Under the pieces are notes generated by a model, which was not told the origin of the DNA, searched no databases, and saw only the letters and a program-made list of their open reading frames with translations. Made by a program: the position numbers and the translations under genes. DNA of 36,953 nt from a virus. Each line of letters begins with the position of its first letter. The first letter of the stretch is position 1. Shown here piece after piece: positions 30,186 through 36,953 of the stretch. Where the stretch lies: positions 1-36,953 of the IMG/VR virus record IMGVR_UViG_3300035670_000675; one strand, written 5' to 3'.

Positions 30186-30572
30186 ATGGCTGAAATGTCA
30201 AACTATTTAGAGAATGCGCTTATTAACGGCACAATTCGTGGCACTACATACACAGCGCCAAGCACAGTTTATGTGGGTTTATACACAACAGATCCGACAG
30301 ATGCTAACACAGGCACAGAAGTTTCTGGTGGCTCATACGCTCGCGTAGCAGTTACCTTTGCAGCACCTTCTAACGGTGTTACAACTAACAACGCTGACGT
30401 AACATTTACGCAAGCAACAGCATCATGGGGTACTGTTGGTTGGATTGGTATTCTTGATGCATCAAGTAGCGGTAACTTGCTATACCACACACCATTAGAT
30501 GTTGCTAAGACAATTGATTCTGGCGATATTTTTAAGATTGCTACAGGCAGTTTAAGCGTAACTTTAGCGTAA
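30186..30572 (+). CDS. Tail-associated structural protein (Gp80-like)
   Basis: A 128-residue beta-rich protein with SNYLENALINGTIRGTTYTA, PSTVYVGLYTTDPTDANTGT, EVSGGSYARVAVTF. This small domain is common near phage tail fibre genes. It is probably a virion surface or fibre-linked component; the exact place is not known. Confidence 0.62.
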   Translation: MAEMSNYLENALINGTIRGTTYTAPSTVYVGLYTTDPTDANTGTEVSGGSYARVAVTFAAPSNGVTTNNADVTFTQATASWGTVGWIGILDASSSGNLLYHTPLDVAKTIDSGDIFKIATGSLSVTLA

Positions 30573-30584
30573 TAGGAGCTAATT

Positions 30585-31061
30585 ATGGCTCTAATAGTCA
30601 AAGATAGGGTACGAGAGAATAGCAGCACTACTGGTACTGGAACGCTTACGCTATCTGGTGCTGTGAGTGGCTTTCAAACATTCTCTAGCGCCATTGGTAA
30701 CACAAATACTACCTACTACGCCATTGTAAACAACACAGAGTGGGAAGTTGGTCTAGGTACAGTCGGTGCTGGCACACTATCAAGAGATACGGTGTTAGAA
30801 TCAACAAACTCTGGCGCTTTAGTAAACTTCAGCGCTGGCACTAAGGATGTATTCTGTACTTATCCTGCAGAGCAATCAGTATCATTTAACGCACCAAACA
30901 AGGTAGCAATTACTGGTGGCGCTATCTGGGAAAATACAAACGCTATCGCTTCAAACTATACTATCTCAACAAATACCAACGCAATGAGTGTTGGGTCTGT
31001 TACTGTGAATAGCGGTGTTACTGTAACAATTCCATCTGGCAGTAGATGGGTTATCGTTTAG
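30585..31061 (+). CDS. Tail fibre protein 1 with shared C-terminal module
   Basis: A 158-residue beta-rich protein. The N-terminal part (IVKDRVRENSSTTGTGTLTL, GAVSGFQTFSSAIGNTNTTY, SRDTVLESTNSGALVNFSAG) is a widespread phage fibre domain. The last residues ([18 protein letters not shown]) recur at the end of the next gene. Shine-Dalgarno AGGAG precedes the ATG. Confidence 0.72.
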   Translation: MALIVKDRVRENSSTTGTGTLTLSGAVSGFQTFSSAIGNTNTTYYAIVNNTEWEVGLGTVGAGTLSRDTVLESTNSGALVNFSAGTKDVFCTYPAEQSVSFNAPNKVAITGGAIWENTNAIASNYTISTNTNAMSVGSVTVNSGVTVTIPSGSRWVIV

Positions 31062-31070
31062 GAATAAATT

Positions 31071-31955
31071 ATGGCAAAAAATAAAGTAAGTGAATGGAGC
31101 GCCACCGCAGCCAGTAATACTGATATAGGTGGTATTAATCTTGGCGAGGGTATGCTTCCTTCAGACGTAAATAATGCCATGCGTGAAATGATGGCTCAGT
31201 TAAAGGATCAGCAAGCTGGTACAGATGGCGATAACTTTACTGTAGGTGGTAACTTAGCAGTTGCTGGAAATACTACTATCACAGGCACTACTACAATGAC
31301 AGGGAATGCTACTGCATCAGGTAGTTTGACCGTATCTGGTACACTAGCAATTAATGGAGGTCTTACAGCAGATGATGAACTATCTATTAATAATGCAGTA
31401 ACGATTACTCGCACTAACTTTGCTGGCACAGGTTCAATTACAGGTACAACGCTAGACATTACTGTAGCTACAAGTGGTGCTTTGTATGTAGGCTCATTGA
31501 TTACAGGCACAGGCGTTACTGCTGGCACTACAATCTCCGCCTTCTTAACAGGCACAGGTGGTACAGGCACATATACTGTCAACACATCACAAACAGTAGC
31601 AAGCACAGCAATCACAGGTACAGTCAATGATGCTACATTAGAGATTAACTCTACTGATGCTATCTTAGTTCCTAGAGGCACAACAACACAACGACCATCT
31701 ACAGGTGTTGAAGGTTATATTCGTTATAACTCTACACTAGACCGTTTTGAAGGTTACTCAGACGGTGCATGGGGTCAACTTGGTGCAGGTGCAACAGGCG
31801 GTGGTTCTGATAACGTATTCTTTGAGAATAGCTTAACTGTAACTACAGACTACACAATTACTGCTGGTAAATCTGCATCATCTACTGGTGATATTACAAT
31901 CAACTCTGGCGTAACGGTCACTATTCCTAGTGGCTCACGTTGGGTAATACTTTAG
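31071..31955 (+). CDS. Tail fibre protein 2
   Basis: A 294-residue protein. The N-terminal virion-binding-type region ([22 protein letters not shown]) is followed by Thr/Gly-rich strand repeats ([20 protein letters not shown]), a segment [20 protein letters not shown] seen in many fibres, and a C-terminal [18 protein letters not shown] like that of the previous gene. A role in receptor recognition is inferred. Confidence 0.75.
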   Translation: MAKNKVSEWSATAASNTDIGGINLGEGMLPSDVNNAMREMMAQLKDQQAGTDGDNFTVGGNLAVAGNTTITGTTTMTGNATASGSLTVSGTLAINGGLTADDELSINNAVTITRTNFAGTGSITGTTLDITVATSGALYVGSLITGTGVTAGTTISAFLTGTGGTGTYTVNTSQTVASTAITGTVNDATLEINSTDAILVPRGTTTQRPSTGVEGYIRYNSTLDRFEGYSDGAWGQLGAGATGGGSDNVFFENSLTVTTDYTITAGKSASSTGDITINSGVTVTIPSGSRWVIL

Positions 31956-31967
31956 AGGGAAAACATT

Positions 31968-32360
31968 ATGCCTTATGGTAATTTATTAGCGGATGTGGTT
32001 CAAGGCTCAACAGCCAATACCCCACCAGTATTTAAAGATGGAAACGGCACAGCAATTGGTACGCTATGTCGTGCTTGGGTAAACTTTAATGGTACAGGTA
32101 CAGTAGCAATTAGAGCTTCGTTTAATGTAAGTTCTATTACAGACAATGGTACAGGTTTATATACAGTAAACTTTACTACAGCTATGTCTGATGCTAATTA
32201 TGCAACTTTATCAACAGGAACTCCTCCTACTGAAAATATTGGAATAGTTTGTTTAAAAAACGGTGGTACATATTCCACATCTGCTGTTCAAATACGTTGC
32301 GGAACGCCAGGAGTAGGTTTTGAAGATTTCTCAATTATTAATGTATCTATTTTACGTTAA
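31968..32360 (+). CDS. Fibre-module protein, copy 1
   Basis: A 130-residue beta-rich protein with the module RAWVNFNGTGTVAIRASFNV, SSITDNGTGLYTVNFTTAM, also present in the next gene. The module is frequent in phage fibres and in receptor-binding parts. It follows 12 bases after the previous gene with its own Shine-Dalgarno (GAGGGAAA). Confidence 0.65.
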   Translation: MPYGNLLADVVQGSTANTPPVFKDGNGTAIGTLCRAWVNFNGTGTVAIRASFNVSSITDNGTGLYTVNFTTAMSDANYATLSTGTPPTENIGIVCLKNGGTYSTSAVQIRCGTPGVGFEDFSIINVSILR

Positions 32361-32375
32361 TTAAAAGGACAAAAA

Positions 32376-32789
32376 ATGGCTTCAATAATTAATGCAGTAA
32401 GCGGAAGTGGGATAACCTCAACCGCAGATGGTTCTGGAATCATCAAAATTCAGTCTAATTCGGTTACCACCAACGCACTAGCATGGGTAAACTTTAACGG
32501 AACTGGTACTGTAGCTATCCGTAGCTCTTACAATGTGTCTAGTATTACTGATAACGGTACAGGTGACTATACTGTAAACTTTACTACAGCATTGAGTGAT
32601 GCTAATTATGCTTTTGGTTTAGGTGGGCATGGTAATACATCTGCATCTACACTTGGCTATGTAACTGGTAAGGCTTCTGGAGCAGGCGGCTACACTCCTA
32701 CAACTACAGGATTGCGTGTATCAAGTGCAAATGGTGCAAATGGTGCTGTAGATATAGAAACTGTTACAGTAACTATTCACGGTAATTAA
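32376..32789 (+). CDS. Fibre-module protein, copy 2
   Basis: A 137-residue protein with LAWVNFNGTGTVAIRSSYNV, SSITDNGTGDYTVNFTTAL, nearly the same as copy 1 at the protein level but clearly diverged in DNA. The C-terminal third differs, ending ETVTVTIHGN. It may be an alternative or partner fibre piece. Confidence 0.65.
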   Translation: MASIINAVSGSGITSTADGSGIIKIQSNSVTTNALAWVNFNGTGTVAIRSSYNVSSITDNGTGDYTVNFTTALSDANYAFGLGGHGNTSASTLGYVTGKASGAGGYTPTTTGLRVSSANGANGAVDIETVTVTIHGN

Positions 32790-32805
32790 TTTAAAGGAAA
32801 ACAAA

Positions 32806-33273
32806 ATGAGCGTAATTGCATACAACACAAACGATGGCTTAGCTATCACAATTCCTACAGGTGAGTTACCTATCGAGCAGGTGCTCTCAAAAGATTGCCC
32901 AGCAGGTGCTGTCATTGTAGACACACTACCAGCAGAACGTGACTTCCGTAACGCTTGGGAATTATCAGGTACAGACATTACTGTCAACTTTGGTAAGGCT
33001 CAAGAGATTACTAAAGACCGCCTTCGTGCTGAACGTCAACCATTACTAGAAGCTCAAGACGTAGCTTTCCAACGTGCTTTAGAAGAAGGTGCTGATACTT
33101 CTGCTATTGTTGCTGAGAAGAATCGCTTGCGTGATGTTACAGGCTTGGTTGATGGTGCTACAGAACTATTCCAACTACGAGCATTGACTTGTGCTTCTAC
33201 AGCATTAGAGCCAATTCCTGCTGTTGAGGTTGTAGCTCCTGTTGAAGAAGTTGCACCAGTAGAAGGGGCTTAA
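32806..33273 (+). CDS. Probable tail fibre assembly/chaperone-like protein
   Basis: A 155-residue protein. After a small beta domain (NDGLAITIPTGELPIEQVLS) comes AQEITKDRLRAERQPLLEAQDV, then a helix with NRLRDVTGLV, the pattern seen in DUF4376-like and fibre assembly proteins. The tail is Pro/Val/Glu-rich. It sits inside the fibre cluster, which supports a role in fibre folding or attachment. Confidence 0.6.
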   Translation: MSVIAYNTNDGLAITIPTGELPIEQVLSKDCPAGAVIVDTLPAERDFRNAWELSGTDITVNFGKAQEITKDRLRAERQPLLEAQDVAFQRALEEGADTSAIVAEKNRLRDVTGLVDGATELFQLRALTCASTALEPIPAVEVVAPVEEVAPVEGA

Positions 33274-33275
33274 TT

Positions 33276-33800
33276 ATGTCTTTAACATTAAGTGGTGATA
33301 GTCCTAAGATTAGTGCTGATGGCACAGGTGTAATTACAAGTGGTACTGCTGTAACTGCTAGTGGTACTTCTGTAGACTTTACAGGTATTCCTTCATGGGT
33401 AAAGCGTATTACTGTGATGTTTAGTGGGGTAAGTACGAATGGTGCGTCTCCTGTAATTATTCAAATTGGCTCAGGAAGTGTAACAACTTCTGGGTATGCT
33501 GGTGCTAATTTTGTAACAAATGCAGGAACATCTAATGGAAATTATTCTACTGGATTTATGATTGATTTTGCAGGTGGAAACACTACAGCAGCAGCAGTTA
33601 GACATGGAATGTCAACAATAGTAAATTTCTCAAGTAATACTTGGGTAGAGTCTCATTTAAATGGATACTCAAACAATTCGTCATCATACTATGGAGCAGG
33701 CTCTTTGGCATTAGGTGGCGTACTAGACCGTATTCGCATTACTACAGTAAACGGTACAGATACATTCGATGCAGGTTCTATCAACATTCTTTACGAATAG
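33276..33800 (+). CDS. Receptor-binding-type fibre protein
   Basis: A 174-residue beta-rich protein with DFTGIPSWVKRITVMFSGVS, TNGASPVIIQIGSGSVTTSG, and a C-terminal LDRIRITTVNGTDTFDAGSI. These motifs recur in phage fibre tips and appear widely exchanged between phages. The stop at 33800 is 8 bases before the next gene. Confidence 0.68.
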   Translation: MSLTLSGDSPKISADGTGVITSGTAVTASGTSVDFTGIPSWVKRITVMFSGVSTNGASPVIIQIGSGSVTTSGYAGANFVTNAGTSNGNYSTGFMIDFAGGNTTAAAVRHGMSTIVNFSSNTWVESHLNGYSNNSSSYYGAGSLALGGVLDRIRITTVNGTDTFDAGSINILYE

Positions 33801-33808
33801 GATAATCT

Positions 33809-34462
33809 ATGTTCGGGATTGCCTCATTTTCACAAGTAGCGTTTAGCTCTTTAGCAAGTGGTGTTGTACTAGGCACAGCTTCTATTACTGCTGATGCTAC
33901 TGTTACTGCTGATGCAACTCGCATAAGAACAAATAGTGCAGCTATTACTGCAAATGCTACTGTAACAAGTAGTGCTATTCGCACAAGAACAGCATCAGGA
34001 AGCGTAAACGGAACTGCTTTAGTATCAGCTTATGCTTATGCAATTAGAGAGGCTTCTGGCGCGATTACAGGCGTTTGTACTGTATCTAGTGGTTCAGTAG
34101 TAATTAAGACTTCTAGTGGTTCTATTACTTGTGATGCAACTGTAACTGCTGATGCTCAAAAACTTGTCATTGGTACTGCATCAATATTTGGCGATGCGAC
34201 TGTAACTGCTAACGGTGGTATTCAGTATGCAGGTGAAGGTCACATTACTTGCGATGCTACTGTTTCATGTAACGCAGGAGTGATATGGGATGGCTCAAGC
34301 AATATTACAGGTAACGCTACAATCATTGTTAATGGTCATGTAATAGGTGATAACTGGTCTACTACAACATTTAATACAAACACATGGACTGAGATTAATC
34401 CAAGTCCGAATACATGGACAACTGTAACAGGGAATAATAATACATGGCTACGACAAGGATAG
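33809..34462 (+). CDS. Repeat protein of the tail cluster
   Basis: A 217-residue protein with about eight imperfect repeats of roughly 18-26 residues, seen as ITADATVTAD, ITANATVTSS, ITGVCTVSSG, ITCDATVTAD, IFGDATVTAN, ITCDATVSCN and ITGNATIIVN. These would stack as strands. The C-terminus has three Asn-Thr-Trp units (NTWTEIN, NTWTTVT, NTWLRQG). It overlaps the next gene by 19 bases. A structural tail role is inferred from position. Confidence 0.6.
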   Translation: MFGIASFSQVAFSSLASGVVLGTASITADATVTADATRIRTNSAAITANATVTSSAIRTRTASGSVNGTALVSAYAYAIREASGAITGVCTVSSGSVVIKTSSGSITCDATVTADAQKLVIGTASIFGDATVTANGGIQYAGEGHITCDATVSCNAGVIWDGSSNITGNATIIVNGHVIGDNWSTTTFNTNTWTEINPSPNTWTTVTGNNNTWLRQG

Positions 34463-35868
34463 TATTAGGTGAATGGCTACCAGACCAACCTTCAGTAATT
34501 GAATCACTAAAAGATGCTACAAATGTAGTACCTGCTGCTGTTGGCTATATTCCATTTGCTACACCTGTAGCTTATTCAAATGCAGCATCAGAAGATTTGC
34601 TGAATACGTTCGCTGGTAAATTCAACAACACTACACAATTATTTGCTGGTAGTGCATCAAAGCTATACAAATTCAATGCAGCAACGCTAAATCTTGATGA
34701 CGTTTCAAAGTCTGGTGGATATGGCGCAACTGACTGGGAGTTTACACAGTTCGGTAACACGCTTTTAGCGGCCAATAACGCCAATAAAATTCAATCTTGG
34801 ACTGTTGGTACATCCACAGCCTTTGCTGACGTTTCTGCAAGCGCTCCTGTGGCTAAGTACATCACAATTGTGCGTGACTTTGTTGTTGCAGCAAATCTAA
34901 ATGGTGGAACTGACTCCAACAAGGTTCAATGGTCTGACATCAACGATGAAACTGACTGGACTTCTGGTGGGGCATCTCAGTCTGACTTCCAATTGATTCC
35001 AGATGGCGGCAACATAACTGGATTGACTGGTGGCGAGTTTGGATTAGTATTCCTAGAACGTGCGATTGTTCGCATGACCTATATCGGCTCACCATTTTTC
35101 TTCCAATTTGACACAATTTCACGCAATTTAGGTTGCGCTACAGGCGGATCTGTTGCACAATACGGAAATACATCTTACTTCTTGTCTGATAACGGTTTTT
35201 TTGCTTGCGATGGTCAAACAATCTCAGCAATTGGCACAGAAAAAGTAGATAAGTATTTTTACGACAACGCAGACACTAGCAGACTTGACACAATGAGTAC
35301 AGCTATTGATCCAGAGCGTAAGCTTGTTATCTGGAATTATCCAAATATTTCTAATGGCCGTTCATTGATTATCTATAACTGGCAAGTTAAGAAGTGGTCA
35401 CAAGCAGAAACGACAACTGATCATATCTCACCAATTGCTACTGCTGGATTTTCGCTAGATGATTTAGATGTATTCGGTACACTTGACTCACTAACAACGT
35501 CACTAGACAGCGTGTTATGGTCAGGCGGCAAGTATATGTTTGCTGGTGCTACTGGCAACAAGATTGTGACATTTACAGGCGCTTACGCTACACCTAGTTT
35601 AATTACTAGCGATATTGAGCAAGGTTATAATTCTGTAGTTACGCTAACAAGGCCACAGATTGATAACGGATCTTGCACAGTAGCAGTTGCATCTCGTAAA
35701 GAATTAGACGATCCAATTAACTTTGGATCTGCAGTACCAATGACATCTGAAGGTAGAGTATCAATGCGATCTGCTGGCCGTTACCATAGATTTAAGATTG
35801 TGCCTAATGGCTTGTGGACTAACGCAATTGCAATAGATGTCGATGCTCAACAACAAGGCACTAGATGA
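34444..35868 (+). CDS. Tail nozzle / packaged-DNA stabilisation protein (P22 gp10-like)
   Basis: A 474-residue beta-rich protein with the opening LGEWLPDQPSVIESLKDATN, VVPAAVGYIPFATPVAYSN and repeated propeller-like strands. Motifs such as LIPDGGNITGLTGGEFGLVF, GSPFFFQFDTISRNLGCATG and RKLVIWNYPNISNGRSLIIY are typical of P22 gp10-like and podovirus nozzle proteins that seal the portal. It overlaps both neighbours by a few bases. Confidence 0.75.
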   Translation: MATTRIVLGEWLPDQPSVIESLKDATNVVPAAVGYIPFATPVAYSNAASEDLLNTFAGKFNNTTQLFAGSASKLYKFNAATLNLDDVSKSGGYGATDWEFTQFGNTLLAANNANKIQSWTVGTSTAFADVSASAPVAKYITIVRDFVVAANLNGGTDSNKVQWSDINDETDWTSGGASQSDFQLIPDGGNITGLTGGEFGLVFLERAIVRMTYIGSPFFFQFDTISRNLGCATGGSVAQYGNTSYFLSDNGFFACDGQTISAIGTEKVDKYFYDNADTSRLDTMSTAIDPERKLVIWNYPNISNGRSLIIYNWQVKKWSQAETTTDHISPIATAGFSLDDLDVFGTLDSLTTSLDSVLWSGGKYMFAGATGNKIVTFTGAYATPSLITSDIEQGYNSVVTLTRPQIDNGSCTVAVASRKELDDPINFGSAVPMTSEGRVSMRSAGRYHRFKIVPNGLWTNAIAIDVDAQQQGTR

Positions 35869-36665
35869 CAATCGTTAATCAACAATACAGAAAGCTTAAT
35901 CCTGCTGGCGCACAGCCTCGTGAAATATCTGAGGTAGTGAACAATTTAATGGATGGCAAGTCAAATAATGTTGGTTACGTTACATTAAATACAGGTTGGG
36001 CTACAACTACTACAATCTATAACGAGCGTATTGGTTACGACTCAATCATCCTGTTATCACCATCTACTGATGCGGCAGAAAGTGATGCAGCACCTTATGG
36101 GTCATTTAGTAACAACACAGACCAAACAGCTCCAAGCGTAGGTTCTACTGCAGTTGTTGTTTATGACACGACAGAAGAGTCTAGTGGTGTTTATTTAGCA
36201 AGCTCATCACGTTTATATGTACGCAACTATGGAATTTATAACGTGCAGTTCTCATTGCAGTTAGTAAACCAAGACAACGTGGCTCAATATGCTGACGTAT
36301 GGTTTAGAGTAAATGGAACAGACGTGCCTAGAAGTGCAAGCCGCTTTGATATTCCAGCTAGAAAATCATCAACAGACTGGAGTCATGTAGTTGGCACAGT
36401 AAATATATTTGTAGAATTACAGGCTGGTGACTATGTTGAGGTTGCAGGTACTACATCTAGCACATTGGTTGCTTTAGAGTCATATCCTGCTGATGCTGTT
36501 ATTCCTAGACCTGCTATTCCTGCTGCCATCGTAACTATGCAATACATTGCACCACTATCTAGTGACAATATTTACATTAGTTCACAAACAAAAGGTCAGG
36601 CAACAGTATCTCACTTTGCTAACGATACTGCAGATAAGACTTACAAATACTTAGTTGTAGGATAA
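35865..36665 (+). CDS. Virion protein with jelly-roll-like C-terminal domain
   Basis: A 266-residue protein. Residues about 115-240 have a TNF/jelly-roll-like pattern common in phage tails: YNVQFSLQLVNQDNVAQYAD, VWFRVNGTDVPRSASRFDIP, then a GDYVEV strand. The end (PAIVTMQYI) matches the usual final strand. It overlaps the nozzle gene by 4 bases, and its stop overlaps the ATG of the GNAT-like gene. The first 96 bases of the window are its 3' end. Confidence 0.62.
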   Translation: MTIVNQQYRKLNPAGAQPREISEVVNNLMDGKSNNVGYVTLNTGWATTTTIYNERIGYDSIILLSPSTDAAESDAAPYGSFSNNTDQTAPSVGSTAVVVYDTTEESSGVYLASSSRLYVRNYGIYNVQFSLQLVNQDNVAQYADVWFRVNGTDVPRSASRFDIPARKSSTDWSHVVGTVNIFVELQAGDYVEVAGTTSSTLVALESYPADAVIPRPAIPAAIVTMQYIAPLSSDNIYISSQTKGQATVSHFANDTADKTYKYLVVG

Positions 36666-36953
36666 TGTTAAATTTAAGAATAGTTCCATCTACTCACATA
36701 CAACAAACTTGGGGTGAAGTAGAGCATATGCTGGCAAGTGCGATGGTGCATTCCGCTGGCGAGTATAACCTAGATCAGTTAAAAGTAATGCTAGTTGAAG
36801 GCAGACAGGTATTATTAGTTTTAGTTGATGAAGAGAACAAGATCCAGACAGCATTCACAGTTGAGTGGATCAACCATCCTAATGAGCGTATAGCGTTCAT
36901 GACAGGAATAGGCGGTAAGACAGACGTAAACGCATTTAATCAGTTTAAGGACT
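36570..36953. repeat. Terminal repeat, right copy (matches 1-384)
   Basis: This copy contains the last 96 bases of the jelly-roll virion gene and the first 289 bases of the GNAT-like gene. It differs from 1-384 at 11 silent sites in the GNAT-like gene, so it probably comes from a second variant in the same population. Confidence 0.93.
36665..36953 (+). CDS. GNAT-like phage protein, partial (variant copy of 96-506)
   Basis: The first 96 codons are present before the window ends. The translated residues are identical to those of the gene at 96 despite 11 base changes. It is the same gene met again on the circular map. Confidence 0.9.
   Translation, partial: MLNLRIVPSTHIQQTWGEVEHMLASAMVHSAGEYNLDQLKVMLVEGRQVLLVLVDEENKIQTAFTVEWINHPNERIAFMTGIGGKTDVNAFNQFKD

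Noticed and set aside
1-36953. Temperate lifestyle (integrase, cI-type repressor, attachment site)
   Set aside because: No recombinase or attachment-site pattern was seen. Small HTH proteins alone do not show lysogeny.
1-36953. CRISPR arrays or insertion sequences
   Set aside because: No regularly spaced repeats or transposase genes were found.

Overview
The window is the genome of a tailed, podovirus-type bacteriophage, assembled as one contig slightly longer than one genome unit. The first 384 bases recur at the end (36570-36953) at about 97% identity, so the unit length is about 36,569 bp. No host chromosomal genes, tRNA genes, CRISPR arrays, integrase, RNA polymerase or DNA polymerase were recognised. 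The phage appears to rely on host polymerases. The DNA is moderately AT-rich. The best clue to the host is a 23-codon gene (11013-11084) that looks like PqqA, the precursor peptide of the redox cofactor PQQ. This points to a PQQ-using bacterium, plausibly an aquatic methylotroph (for example Methylophilaceae). That host assignment is inference.

Layout, left to right. 1-5818: end of the tail operon, a GNAT-like virion protein and four large Ala/Gly-rich or coiled-coil proteins that are probable internal (ejection) proteins. 5820-9094: lysis and secreted-protein block (small holin-like proteins, two secreted Cys-containing proteins, a coiled-coil membrane protein, a 3TM-type holin and a GH24 endolysin). 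9104-11116: cargo block with a metallophosphoesterase, an ADP-ribosyltransferase-like protein and PqqA, ending in terminators. 11118-15056, minus strand: early operon read leftward from a strong sigma70-like promoter, with an HNH homing endonuclease, two small regulators, SSB, a protein containing an RNA polymerase alpha-CTD-like domain, a Sak3/DUF1071 single-strand annealing protein and several small proteins. 15087-15168: divergent control region with a 12-bp direct repeat. 15169-21723, plus strand: DUF1064 nuclease, a leader with a strong terminator hairpin, replication initiator-like and helicase-loader-like genes, many small genes, a DNA methyltransferase, NinB, a tandem family of small modular proteins, an HExxH protein, a LuxR-type HTH protein, an HNH nuclease and a DUF3310 protein. 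21723-22060: a gene-free stretch with the marks of a structured RNA. 22095-36665: morphogenesis (small and large terminase, portal, scaffold, SU10-like major capsid protein, adaptor, tail and fibre proteins, tail nozzle/stabilisation protein), running on into the genes at the start of the window.

How the parts work together: the leftward operon supplies recombination and regulation. The rightward early/middle genes supply replication, host takeover and nucleases, partly gated by the terminator hairpin in front of the replication gene. The late operon builds a podovirus capsid, packages DNA and lyses the cell. The most unusual cargo is the PqqA-like peptide, set in its own short transcription unit between two terminator-like hairpins at the meeting point of the late and early operons.
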